Below, piece by piece: positions 43,598 through 52,027 of a DNA stretch of 64,000 bases. Origin of the DNA: Acidobacteria subdivision 2 bacterium RH1 MAG20 (GTDB lineage Bacteria; Acidobacteriota; Terriglobia; Terriglobales; Acidobacteriaceae); the NCBI GenBank assembly GCA_002197545.1, contig NFUO01000544.1, forward strand, positions 1 to 64,000, read 5' to 3'. The translations under genes and the position numbers were made by a program. Under the pieces are notes generated by a model that made no database searches, had not been told where the DNA came from, and saw nothing but the letters and a program-made list of their open reading frames with translations. Within the stretch, counting starts at the first letter, position 1; each line of letters starts with the position of its first letter.

Positions 43598-44905
43598 CTA
43601 GTTTGGCGGCTCTGTCTGGGGCTTCGATTGGGGCTTCGATTGGGGAAGTTGACGTGGCTTTTGCGCTGCACGAGACGGTTCATTGTCCGGTAAAGCTGGT
43701 GTCGGGACTGCACTGTTTTCGTAGCGATTTCTCGCTCCGGGGGTCAGCGAAGAGGCCGGAGGGGTGTCTCCGGGAGTGTATCGGTCTGGGTGGATGGTGG
43801 GGAGAGGATGGGGAATAACCGTGACCGGAGGCGCAGCCGGCTTTGCGCCGGGGACCGCAGGAGCGGTGGCTGGGGCGTTGGGATCGTGGAGGCTGGGCAG
43901 ACGGTCGGCCATGACCTGCGCGGCGGAGCGGGCGGACGCCTCAGCAGCAGCCTCGGCATCGGCGGCGGCTTTGGCCTTGATGGCGGCGGCGGCAGCGGCC
44001 TGAGCTTCGGCTGTCGTGGCCCCGGCGGCGAGGTCTTTCTGGGCCGCCAGAGGCAGCGTGGGCTTGGTGCCGGTGATGACGAGGACCTCTTCCAGTTGGG
44101 AGAGCTTGGCTGCGGGTTTGATGCGGATGGCAGTGTAGGGCTGGTGGTCGGGATCGGGAGCAATGGACTCGATGGTGCCGACGGGGAGGCCGCGGGGGTA
44201 GATCTGATCGCCGCCGGAGGTCAGAACAGTCTCGCCGGGCTTGATGCGGGAGTCAGCGGTGAGGTTCGAGATCTGGATGTGGCCGGTGGAGGTGCCATGG
44301 AGGATAGCCAGAATGCGAGTGCTGGCGAGGAGGACTCCGGCGCCGGAGGTCTGGTCGTTGATAAGGAGCACCTGAGCGGTGTGGGGGAAGACATCGCGGA
44401 CCTTGCCTACGATACCGTCCGGGGTGATAACCGCCATGTCGGGCTTGAGTTTGTAGTCCGCACCCTTGTCGATATAAATGAGGTGGGAGAGGTCGCTGCC
44501 GCTGGTGCCGATGACCTGGGCGGCCACGGTGGAGGCGATGTAGTGCTGCTGGAAGGCGAGGAGCGCCTGAAGGCGGTGACCCTGCATGGCGTCTTCAGCA
44601 AAGGCGGCCTGTTCGAGGCGGAGACGGGCGATCTGCTGCTGGAGGTCCTGATTCTGCTGGCGGACATGGCGAAGATTAACATAGTTGGACCACGCATTAC
44701 GGGTGTTGTAGCCGATGGCATGGAAGAATCGCTCGAATGGCGAGACGGCGGCGACGACCCAATAACGCATCAGCGTGACGTCGTGGCTGTCGGGCGCGCC
44801 TGATTCGACGGGACGACGCACCTGGATGGCGAGGCCGATGGTCTGCGCGAGCAGAACCGCGACCAGTACCAGGACGTTCCTAAATCGTGTGAAGAAAGAT
44901 TCCAT
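43598..44905 (-). CDS. mreC: Rod-shape-determining protein MreC
   Basis: 435 residues from the ATG at 44905; a TTG three codons earlier is also open. One N-terminal helix, a coiled coil (RHVRQQNQDLQQQIARLRLEQAAF), then the periplasmic two-barrel domain (VIGTSGSDLSHLIYIDKGADYKLKPDMAVITPDGIVGKV, GVLLASTRILAILHGT, PGETVLTSGGDQIYPRGLPVG). A ~130-residue Ala/Pro/Gln-rich tail follows, longer than in most MreC proteins. First gene of the mreC-mreD-mrdA operon. mreB is not upstream as usual but at 57 kb. Confidence 0.95.
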   Translation of the reverse strand: MESFFTRFRNVLVLVAVLLAQTIGLAIQVRRPVESGAPDSHDVTLMRYWVVAAVSPFERFFHAIGYNTRNAWSNYVNLRHVRQQNQDLQQQIARLRLEQAAFAEDAMQGHRLQALLAFQQHYIASTVAAQVIGTSGSDLSHLIYIDKGADYKLKPDMAVITPDGIVGKVRDVFPHTAQVLLINDQTSGAGVLLASTRILAILHGTSTGHIQISNLTADSRIKPGETVLTSGGDQIYPRGLPVGTIESIAPDPDHQPYTAIRIKPAAKLSQLEEVLVITGTKPTLPLAAQKDLAAGATTAEAQAAAAAAIKAKAAADAEAAAEASARSAAQVMADRLPSLHDPNAPATAPAVPGAKPAAPPVTVIPHPLPTIHPDRYTPGDTPPASSLTPGARNRYENSAVPTPALPDNEPSRAAQKPRQLPQSKPQSKPQTEPPN

Positions 44906-44916
44906 GCGCTGCAACT

Positions 44917-44922
44917 ATTATG
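44917..44922 (-). promoter_or_regulatory. Putative -10 box CATAAT upstream of mreC
   Basis: CATAAT on the minus strand lies 11 nt before the mreC ATG. No convincing -35. Would give a leader of about five nt. Confidence 0.3.
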
Positions 44923-45049
44923 TGCGAGATGGGCGGGGTCGTGCGAAATGACCGATAACATCTTTGGGTGAGAAGTTGTACTTTGGAACAAATTGGGGCA
45001 GTGCGGCGTATCGGCATGAGACCCTGAAAAAAATCCCGCGAGGTGCGCC

Positions 45050-45673
45050 GTGCTGCGTTCGACTCTACTTGTGTTTTTGCTGATGGCGGCACCTCAACCC
45101 GGCACGGTGCGAGCGGCCCGTGCAAAGGGAGATCATGCCGCCGCCAACGACAGCCCGAACTACACGGCGAACGGTGAGTTGAAGATGCCGGAGAGATATC
45201 GGGAGTGGATCTTCCTTAGCTCGGGGGTGAACATGAGCTACAGTCCCGGTGCTGCTATGGCGGGTCATTCGGTATTTGACAATGTCTTCGTAAATCCGGC
45301 GGCCTACGGTGTGTTTCAGAAGACAGGAAAGTGGCCGGACAAGACGACGCTGGTGCTGGAGATTCGCGGAGCTGAAGGAGCGAGTTCCATCAACAAACGC
45401 GGGCATACGCAGTCGCCCGAGATTATGGGAATGGAGTTGCATGTGAAGGATGCACGTCTGGAGGGCGGTTGGGGGTTCTATGAGTTCACGGGGGCAGGCA
45501 GTGCAAAACTGATCAAGCGACCGGCGGGTTGCTATCAGTGCCACGAGGGACATGGCGCGGTGGATACGACCTTTGCGCAGTTCTATCCGACCCTGCTGGG
45601 TGTGGCAAAGGTGAAGGGGACTTTGAGCGCGGCTTACCTGAAGGAGATAAATGCGGCGGGGACAGGTAAGTAA
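45050..45673 (+). CDS. Cytochrome P460-family protein
   Basis: 207 residues from a GTG start (45050) with a signal peptide (LRSTLLVFLLMAAPQPGTVRA). PERYREWIFLSSGVNMSY is the P460 N-terminal signature; GWGFYEF precedes the haem site CYQCHEGHGAVDTTFAQFYPT (CxxCH plus conserved downstream helix). Periplasmic c-type haem protein; characterised members oxidise hydroxylamine or bind NO, but many bacterial homologues are uncharacterised. Divergent from mreC. Confidence 0.9.
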   Translation: MLRSTLLVFLLMAAPQPGTVRAARAKGDHAAANDSPNYTANGELKMPERYREWIFLSSGVNMSYSPGAAMAGHSVFDNVFVNPAAYGVFQKTGKWPDKTTLVLEIRGAEGASSINKRGHTQSPEIMGMELHVKDARLEGGWGFYEFTGAGSAKLIKRPAGCYQCHEGHGAVDTTFAQFYPTLLGVAKVKGTLSAAYLKEINAAGTGK

Positions 45674-45708
45674 AGCCGATAACGACAAGAACGGGCTGAG
45701 TGAAGCGC

Positions 45709-45756
45709 TACATTCCCACCCATCGCGATAAGGCTGCGATGGATGGGCACCCGAGC
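45709..45756. repeat. GATGGGGCACCC-type repeat, variant
   Basis: CATTCCCACCCATCGCGATAA-GGCTGCGATGGATGGGCACCC, with ATCGC/GCGAT arms, in the gap between the P460 and esterase genes. Same family as 24952 and 25449. Confidence 0.65.
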
Positions 45757-45790
45757 GTTTATGGCTCGTCGAATAAAAACAGGCAACAGC

Positions 45791-47512
45791 TTAATAGCGC
45801 CAACTTTTGCTGTCAGCTCCTGGCGGAGCGGTTTTTAGCATGTGATCGACCATCAAGGGGAGGACACGCTGAGCCCAGGTGTTGTGGTTTTCCTGCATGG
45901 TGTACTCGGCTGGACCTCCTGTGTAGCAGTGGGGCATACGAGGGCCGTACTGGAAGGTTGCGTCGGAGTGGGGGTTGCGGGTGTTGTCGAGGGCGTCTTG
46001 AAGCAGATGGACGGCGTTGTTGAGGAAGTAGGTGTCACCGTCGCCGACTGCGAGGTGAAGCTTGCCTTCGAGTTTGGGACCCAGAATGGGCCAGTCGCGC
46101 TGCAGGATGGCAGTGAGGTCGTAGTGATCGTGCCAGTAGGCGACGGTGGATTTGTCGATAGCGCCAGTAAGGGGATCGATGACGTCCTTGGGGTAGCCGT
46201 CGGGGCCTGCGGGTGAGAAGACAGCCTGCCAGATGTCCCACTGCTCTGTAGAGCGTCCGTGGGTGCCGAGGACGTACTCGTAGCGGTACTCGTCGCCGGT
46301 GGCGCCGATGATGGAGCCGTCGGGCTTGCGGTCGGCGGCGATGGGCATCTCGCCGAAGTCGCCACGGCGGACGAAGGCGTTGGTGTCGTTGTAGAGGTCT
46401 ACATTCTGGTAGGCGCGGAAGTCGATGGGGTCGGGGCAGGCGGTGTAGGTGCCGTTGTACATGTCGGGGTAGAAGACCTGGGTAGCGAAGGACTCCCAGC
46501 CTCCGGTGCTGCCGCCGTAGGTGGCGCGGGCCCATCCCTGGCCGATGCCGCGATACTTCTGCTCGATGGTGGGGATGAGCTCCTTATTAATGGCTGCACC
46601 GTAGGGCCCGACGTTGGCAGAGTCTACGTCGTAGGAGTCGTCATAGTAGGGGTTGGGGCTTTGGACGTAGAGGAGAATGACGCGGGGGAGGCGTCCTGCG
46701 GTCCAGTCCTGAAAGAATTTATAAGCAGCGACAGCGCGGGAGTTGGGCTGTCCAGCGGTAGTCGCTAGCGGTGCAGCGACCCAGGGAAGCGGCGCGGCAA
46801 AACCAGCGTGGAAGTGGTCCTGATAGACGACGAGAGGGTAGTGGGCGTCGGGGTGTTCGTCGAAGCCGTCGGGCAGAAGCACCCAGGCTCCCAGGTACAT
46901 GTCGCGGCCCCAGAATTTGCTTAGTTTTTCGCTGCGGAAGTGGACGAATTTGAGCCACTTCGCGCCGGGATCTTTTGCGGCGATGACGGCGGGGTCTTCG
47001 TCAGTGCCAGCTATGGGCGGGATGACTTTATCGAGCGTGAGCTTGAGGGTAGCGTGGGATTTGGGGTCGATGTGCAACTTGACCGGAGCGTTGTAGGGGT
47101 TGCCGGGCTTGCGGTTCCAGTGCTGGCCCTCGCCTTTGTCGGGTGGTAGCCAGAGGGTTTTGCCGGAGGCGAGGTGGAACTGCTCGTAGACGTTGAAGAC
47201 GGCCTGAACGGTATAGTCGCCGGGATCGAGATCGGCGAGCGATTTGCGTGGGTAGCCGATGGTTTTATCGTCGATGACAATGGGCTTATTGGGGGTGAGG
47301 TCTTCGACATCGACACCGAAGCCCTGCGCGGAGATGTAGGTCTCTTCGAGCTGCATGCGTGGCTCGGGATCGCCCTTGGCCGCCTTCTTTGTGATGACGA
47401 GAATGAGGTGGCCTGTGAGCGGCGCGGTCACGGGGATCGTGACTTCGATGCGCTGGGCGAAAGAGGACGAGACTAAGAGAAGAGCTGTGACCAGAAGGGA
47501 GACAGAACGCAT
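45791..47512 (-). CDS. Secreted alpha/beta-hydrolase (putative esterase)
   Basis: 573 residues with signal peptide (RSVSLLVTALLLVSSSFAQ). An all-beta N-terminal region (to ~200) is followed by an esterase-like domain: MYLGAWVLLPDGFDEHPDAHYPLVVYQDHFH, then RATYGGSTGGWESFATQVFYP, where GGSTGG is the nucleophile elbow. AVGDGDTYFLNNA and MPHCYTGGPAEYT may carry the acid and His. It follows another esterase gene with a 20-nt gap, implying a shared polymer or oligosaccharide substrate. Confidence 0.8.
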   Translation of the reverse strand: MRSVSLLVTALLLVSSSFAQRIEVTIPVTAPLTGHLILVITKKAAKGDPEPRMQLEETYISAQGFGVDVEDLTPNKPIVIDDKTIGYPRKSLADLDPGDYTVQAVFNVYEQFHLASGKTLWLPPDKGEGQHWNRKPGNPYNAPVKLHIDPKSHATLKLTLDKVIPPIAGTDEDPAVIAAKDPGAKWLKFVHFRSEKLSKFWGRDMYLGAWVLLPDGFDEHPDAHYPLVVYQDHFHAGFAAPLPWVAAPLATTAGQPNSRAVAAYKFFQDWTAGRLPRVILLYVQSPNPYYDDSYDVDSANVGPYGAAINKELIPTIEQKYRGIGQGWARATYGGSTGGWESFATQVFYPDMYNGTYTACPDPIDFRAYQNVDLYNDTNAFVRRGDFGEMPIAADRKPDGSIIGATGDEYRYEYVLGTHGRSTEQWDIWQAVFSPAGPDGYPKDVIDPLTGAIDKSTVAYWHDHYDLTAILQRDWPILGPKLEGKLHLAVGDGDTYFLNNAVHLLQDALDNTRNPHSDATFQYGPRMPHCYTGGPAEYTMQENHNTWAQRVLPLMVDHMLKTAPPGADSKSWRY

Positions 47513-47532
47513 TTATGCCTCAGCGGGTTCGC

Positions 47533-48690
47533 TTATTTGGATTGAAAGAGGAGTGGCGCGAAGTGGATGAGATCGTTGCGCCAGACCATCCACGTGTGCA
47601 GGCCGGGTGTTTCAAACTGCGTGACAGGCATGTCTTTGGTTTTGAGCCAGGCGATGAACTCGCGGTTGGGCTGGAGGAGCGGTTCGTCAGTGCCGCAGGC
47701 TATCCAGAGAAGACGCAGGTCTGCGGTTTTGGGATTGAGCGTTGCGAGCTGGGTGGTGTAGTCAAGGTTGTGCACGGCGGAGCTGAAGCCGCCTACCCAG
47801 GCGAACTGGTCGGAGTGCGCGAGGCCGATGGTGAGCGATTCGAGGCCGCCCATGGAGAGGCCGACGATGGCGCGGTCTTCGCGCTTGTGGGAGACCTTGT
47901 AAGCAGACTCAACCTGGGGCATGACCTCGGTGAGCAGAGCTTTGGTGAAGAGGCTGGTGTTCTGGTCGATGGTTGCCGGCTCGTCCCAGACGTCGTGGCC
48001 GCCGGTGACAAAGGACATGGCACCGTAGCCGAGAGGCATGACGACGACCATTGGCTTGATCTTTCCTTCGGCGAGGATGTTGTCGAGGATGAAGTTGGCG
48101 TGGCCTACGGCCGTCCAGCCGGAGGCGTCGTCGGACCAGCCGTGCAGGAGATAGAGCACGGGGTAAGGATGTTTTGCCTTGGGGTTGTAGTTGGGCGGAG
48201 TGTAGACGTAGTAGTCGCTCTGGTTGCCAGCGAGGCCGAGGACGGTGCCGGTGGTGTAGGTATGGTGGTGGACGGTACCGTGAGGGACGTTGGTGATGTC
48301 CCAAGGCTCGGGCGTGTCGCCGGGGACGGTGACGATGTTTTCGAGGCTGATGAGGTTAGGCTTTACGCGGGTATTGATGGGATCGAGCCGGTGCTGCCTG
48401 TCGGCTTCGAAGTGGTAGCCGTACATCTCCGGGGCAAGAGGTTGGGTGGTGACGCTCCAGATGCCGCTGTCATCCTTCGTCATGGGAATAGGCTTGCCCG
48501 CGCCTTCGAGGGACAGCTCTACCGTGGTTGCGCCGGCGTCTTTGTAACGGAACGTGATGGTGTGATCGGGATTGATCTGAGTGGATTGGAAGGGTGGGGT
48601 TTGAGCAAAGGCGAGGATGGGTGAGAGTGATGCGAGGATCATGAGGGCCTGTGCGGGTTTGAGAGTGGGCAGAAGCGACCTGACATTCAT
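47533..48690 (-). CDS. Secreted CE1-like esterase with N-terminal E-set domain
   Basis: 385 residues from the ATG at 48690, which gives a signal peptide ending SPILAFAQ. Residues ~30-110 form an E-set/CBM48-like domain (ITFRYKDAGATTVELSLEGAGKPIPMTKDDSGIWSVT). The hydrolase domain has YYVYTPPNYN, YPVLYLLHGWSDD (oxyanion region), AIVGLSMGGLES (nucleophile GLSMG), IACGTDEPLL (Asp) and ETPGLHTWMVWRNDL (His). Feruloyl/acetyl xylan esterases have this layout. Confidence 0.9.
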   Translation of the reverse strand: MNVRSLLPTLKPAQALMILASLSPILAFAQTPPFQSTQINPDHTITFRYKDAGATTVELSLEGAGKPIPMTKDDSGIWSVTTQPLAPEMYGYHFEADRQHRLDPINTRVKPNLISLENIVTVPGDTPEPWDITNVPHGTVHHHTYTTGTVLGLAGNQSDYYVYTPPNYNPKAKHPYPVLYLLHGWSDDASGWTAVGHANFILDNILAEGKIKPMVVVMPLGYGAMSFVTGGHDVWDEPATIDQNTSLFTKALLTEVMPQVESAYKVSHKREDRAIVGLSMGGLESLTIGLAHSDQFAWVGGFSSAVHNLDYTTQLATLNPKTADLRLLWIACGTDEPLLQPNREFIAWLKTKDMPVTQFETPGLHTWMVWRNDLIHFAPLLFQSK

Positions 48691-48713
48691 ACGCGTCAGT
48701 GTAGCTGAATGTG

Positions 48714-48741
48714 TGGACAGGCGAACCGGACAGCGCATAAT
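48714..48741 (+). promoter_or_regulatory. Putative promoter of era
   Basis: TGGACA (48714-48719), 16-nt spacer, CATAAT (48736-48741), six nt before the ATG. Best -35/-10 pair among the possible leaderless starts in this window. Confidence 0.45.
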
Positions 48742-48747
48742 AAGGCA

Positions 48748-49800
48748 ATGCCCTTTCGCTCTGGTTTCGTCTCGATTATTGGCCGGCCTAACGCCGGTAA
48801 GTCCACTTTACTGAATGCCCTGCTGGGACAGAAGCTCGCCATTGTGACGCATAAGCCGCAGACGACGCGGACGCGGATTCATGGAGTGCTTGAGGTTCCG
48901 CTGAAGAAAAAGGCCAAGGGTGAGCCAGGACGTCCGGCGGCGCAGGTGGTGTTGGTGGATACTCCGGGGGTGCATAAGCCGGAGACGCAGCTCGACAAGC
49001 GCATGATGCAGGAGGTGCACGATGCGCTGGAATCGCGCGATGCGGTGCTGTTCATCGTGGATGTGACGCATCGGCTGGCTAAGGGTTCTGAGGGCGGAAA
49101 GACAACCGGGCGGATGGCGATGAGCGCGATGGAGGATGACTTTGCACTGTCGCTGGTGAAGAAGCTGGAGTGTCCGGTGATTCTGGTGCTGAACAAGATT
49201 GATGCGATTCGTAAGGAAGAGCTGCTGCCGCTGATTGCTCACTGGAGTTCGCTGCATACATTTGCTGAGGTAGTGCCGGTTTCGGCGCGGAAGAAGGAAG
49301 GGCTGGAGCTGCTGCTGGATAAAATCGTGGGGCAGTTGAAGGAGGGGCAGCGCTATTTTCCGAAGAACCAGTTGACGGACCAGCCGGAGCGGTTTCTGGT
49401 GGCGGAACTGATCCGCGAGAAAATTCTGATGCTGACCGGCGAGGAGGTTCCTTATGCGACTGCTGTTGTGATTGAGCGATATGAGGAGCCGGCGTCGCTC
49501 AAGAAGATGAAGGACGGCAAACTGCCGGTAACGAAGATTGCCGCGGCGATTTACTGCGAGCGGACGGGGCAGAAGGCGATCCTGATTGGCAAGGGCGGCG
49601 AGATGCTGAAGCGAATCGGCACGGCGGCACGGAAGGACATCGAGGGGTTGCTGGGAACTCGGGTATTTCTGGAACTCTTCGTCAAGGTGCAGGAAGAGTG
49701 GCGGAGCTCGCGCGGGTTTGTAGAGGACCTGGACTGGCGGCGGCAGTTGGAGCAAATTGCGGCAAAACAATCTGCTGAAGAACATGCCGACAAGAGATAG
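48748..49800 (+). CDS. era: GTPase Era
   Basis: 350 residues from the ATG at 48748 (MPFRSGFVSIIGRPNAGKST); an upstream in-frame ATG (48709) adds an unlikely 13-residue extension. G1 GRPNAGKST, G2 region THKPQTTRTR, G3 DTPG, G4 NKID and a C-terminal KH domain (IYCERTGQKAILIGKGGEMLKRIGTAARKDIEG). Assembles the 30S subunit by binding 16S rRNA. About 50 residues longer than usual because of two insertions, near LKKKAKGEPGRPAAQ and RLAKGSEGGKTTGRMAM. Confidence 0.96.
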   Translation: MPFRSGFVSIIGRPNAGKSTLLNALLGQKLAIVTHKPQTTRTRIHGVLEVPLKKKAKGEPGRPAAQVVLVDTPGVHKPETQLDKRMMQEVHDALESRDAVLFIVDVTHRLAKGSEGGKTTGRMAMSAMEDDFALSLVKKLECPVILVLNKIDAIRKEELLPLIAHWSSLHTFAEVVPVSARKKEGLELLLDKIVGQLKEGQRYFPKNQLTDQPERFLVAELIREKILMLTGEEVPYATAVVIERYEEPASLKKMKDGKLPVTKIAAAIYCERTGQKAILIGKGGEMLKRIGTAARKDIEGLLGTRVFLELFVKVQEEWRSSRGFVEDLDWRRQLEQIAAKQSAEEHADKR

Positions 49801-49892
49801 CCCATCCAATGATTCACCTTTATTTGAAATAGTGCCTAATTATTGGGCTGCCAGCCTTCTATATCTGTTTAATTGGCGTCTAATGTAAAACA

Positions 49893-50627
49893 ATGGATGA
49901 TTTAATGCGCTCTTCTTCAGGGCAGATTCGCCGCTTTATCTGCTCGACAATTCTTTTTGCGTTCGCAATGTCGGCAGGAACGGCGAAGCTGATTGCACAG
50001 GCAAAGATCGATCCCACACTGCCAAACGAGCCGCTCTATCATAAGCGAACATTGTTGCTCTTTCCGGGTTACGAGACGGTGCATCAGATTGATGGAACTG
50101 TCGCTCCGCTGAAGGTTCGCCAGAAGTATGAACTGGCCTATCGGAAGACGGTTGACATTTCCTTCCCGGCACAGGCGGCTCTCTTCGCGCTTGCCTCTCA
50201 GCCGGGCTTTTACGGCCCGCAATATGGAGCAGGCGCAGGGCCATATGCTGAGCGGGTCGGTTACTACGCTGCCAGCATCGCCTCCAGCAATCTGTTTGCA
50301 GATGGCCTGATGCCCTCACTGCTTCATCAAGATCCACGATACTTCCGCAAAGGAAGCGGTTCCATCGCATCCCGTACCTGGTGGGCGCTTCGCAGTGAAT
50401 TTATCTGCGAAGGCGATAACGGACGTGAGGCGATCAACGGTTCCAAGATCGTCGGGTATGCCATGTCGACCGCATTAACAGGAGCTTATGGTCCCAATGG
50501 GCCTGAAGGCGCTGGAAAGACGGCGGAGAGTTACGGAGTGAAGTTTGGCGTCAACTTTGTCGCCAATATGTTCCGTGAATTTGGCGGCACGAGTGAGCGG
50601 GAAGGCGATTCTCACCTCACTAAATAG
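49893..50627 (+). CDS. Secreted hypothetical protein, paralogue of the gene at 14803
   Basis: 244 residues with a hydrophobic signal after RRFICS (TILFAFAMSAGTA). The C-terminal two thirds shares with the 14803-15624 product the motif sequence HQDPRYFRKGSGSIASR, INGSKIVGYAMS, NGPEGAG and NMFREFGG. It lacks the long Pro-rich linker of the other copy. No known domain; membrane association near the C-terminal region is possible but not clear. Confidence 0.78.
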   Translation: MDDLMRSSSGQIRRFICSTILFAFAMSAGTAKLIAQAKIDPTLPNEPLYHKRTLLLFPGYETVHQIDGTVAPLKVRQKYELAYRKTVDISFPAQAALFALASQPGFYGPQYGAGAGPYAERVGYYAASIASSNLFADGLMPSLLHQDPRYFRKGSGSIASRTWWALRSEFICEGDNGREAINGSKIVGYAMSTALTGAYGPNGPEGAGKTAESYGVKFGVNFVANMFREFGGTSEREGDSHLTK

Positions 50628-50632
50628 GCTGT

Positions 50633-52027
50633 TTATGGTTCCTTGATACTCACGCCGAGCGTCTTCATCTTGCGGTAGAGGTGGCTGCGTTCGAGGCCGA
50701 GAGATTCGGCGGTGCGGCTTACGTTGCCGTGGTTTTCGTCCAGCTTCTTCAAGATATAGTCGCGCTCGTAGGCCTCGCGGGCTTCGAGGAGTGAAGCGAA
50801 CTCTTCTCCGCGTGTATTGATGCGGCCAGATTCGGTGAGCTTACCGGGACCTCGGTAGACGAGCATGGGCAGGTGCTTGCGCTCGATGCGCTGGCTCTTC
50901 GGGTTGAGGATCAGGACGCGCTCAACCAGGTTGCGCAGCTCGCGGACGTTGCCGGGCCAGTGATACTGGCGAAGCGCAGCGAGGGCGTCTTCGGTCATCT
51001 CGACGTGAGGGCGGCCGTACTGCTGGCCGAACTCCTGCAGGAATTCCTTAACCAGCAGCGGGATGTCCTCCTTACGGTCACGCAATGGCGGGACGAAGAA
51101 GGGGATGACGTTGAGGCGGTAGAAGAGGTCTTCGCGAAAGTTGCCCCGGGCGATCTCCTCTTCGAGGTCTTTGTTGGTCGCAGCGATGACGCGGACATCG
51201 ACGTGGATGGGATGCGAAGCGCCAACAGGGAGGAAGCGCTGTTCGTCCAATGCACGAAGGACCTTGGCCTGCGTCTTGAGGCTCATGTCGCCTACTTCGT
51301 CGAGGAAGAGGGTTCCCCCGTCGGCACGTTCAAATGTCCCGCGTTTTTCCTGCGGGCCGTTGGTTCCGGCGGGGACGGCTCCGTGACGATAGCCGAAGAG
51401 TTCGCTTTCGATGTAGTCCTCGGGGATGGCGGCGCAATTCAGTTCGACGAAGGGGCGCTCTTTACGCAGGCTTTCGGCGTGCATGGCGCGACCGATAAGC
51501 TCTTTGCCGGTGCCGGATTCGCCGAAGATAAGGACGCGGCCATTGGTGGGAGCCATCAGCTTGATCTGTTGGCGGAGAGCCTTCATAGGCACGCTCTGCC
51601 CGGTGACAGTTCCCTTCACCGCTAACTGGCGCGAGAACTCGGCGTTGTCTTCGCGCATCTGCCGGGCCTTCATCGCGTTCTTCAGCACGATGAGGGTGCG
51701 GTCGAGCGAGAGCGGCTTTTCGAGAAAGTCGTAAGCTCCGAGTTTGGTGGCGCGGACGGCAGCTTCGATGGTTCCATGACCGCTGATGATGACGACCTCA
51801 GGGACGTTGGCGCTGTCGAGAGAGCGAATCTCGGCGAGGGCTTCGAGACCGTCGCGGTCGGGCAACCAGATGTCGAGCAGGACGACATCGTACGCAGCGT
51901 CGCGGAGCAGTTCGAGCGCCTCGGCTGCGGTTGCGCTCGTGGTGACGAGGTAGCCCTCTTCGCGCAGAATACTCTCGAGCGATTCTCGTATCTCGGCTTC
52001 GTCGTCGACGATGAGGACGTGATTCAA
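50633..52027 (-). CDS. NtrX-like AAA+ response regulator with degenerate GAFTGA loop
   Basis: 464 residues. Receiver domain with DD at 8-9, phosphoacceptor Asp52 and Lys104; AAA+ domain with Walker A GESGTGKE (169-176) and Walker B FLDEVGDM; Fis-type helix-turn-helix at the C-terminus (NHGNVSRTAESLGLERSHLYRKMKTLG). In bEBPs the L1 loop GAFTGA contacts sigma-54; here the position reads GAVPAG (216-221, within FGYRHGAVPAGTNGPQEKRG), so sigma-54 activation is doubtful. Stop of the upstream kinase overlaps its start by four nt: a co-translated pair. Confidence 0.93.
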   Translation of the reverse strand: MNHVLIVDDEAEIRESLESILREEGYLVTTSATAAEALELLRDAAYDVVLLDIWLPDRDGLEALAEIRSLDSANVPEVVIISGHGTIEAAVRATKLGAYDFLEKPLSLDRTLIVLKNAMKARQMREDNAEFSRQLAVKGTVTGQSVPMKALRQQIKLMAPTNGRVLIFGESGTGKELIGRAMHAESLRKERPFVELNCAAIPEDYIESELFGYRHGAVPAGTNGPQEKRGTFERADGGTLFLDEVGDMSLKTQAKVLRALDEQRFLPVGASHPIHVDVRVIAATNKDLEEEIARGNFREDLFYRLNVIPFFVPPLRDRKEDIPLLVKEFLQEFGQQYGRPHVEMTEDALAALRQYHWPGNVRELRNLVERVLILNPKSQRIERKHLPMLVYRGPGKLTESGRINTRGEEFASLLEAREAYERDYILKKLDENHGNVSRTAESLGLERSHLYRKMKTLGVSIKEP

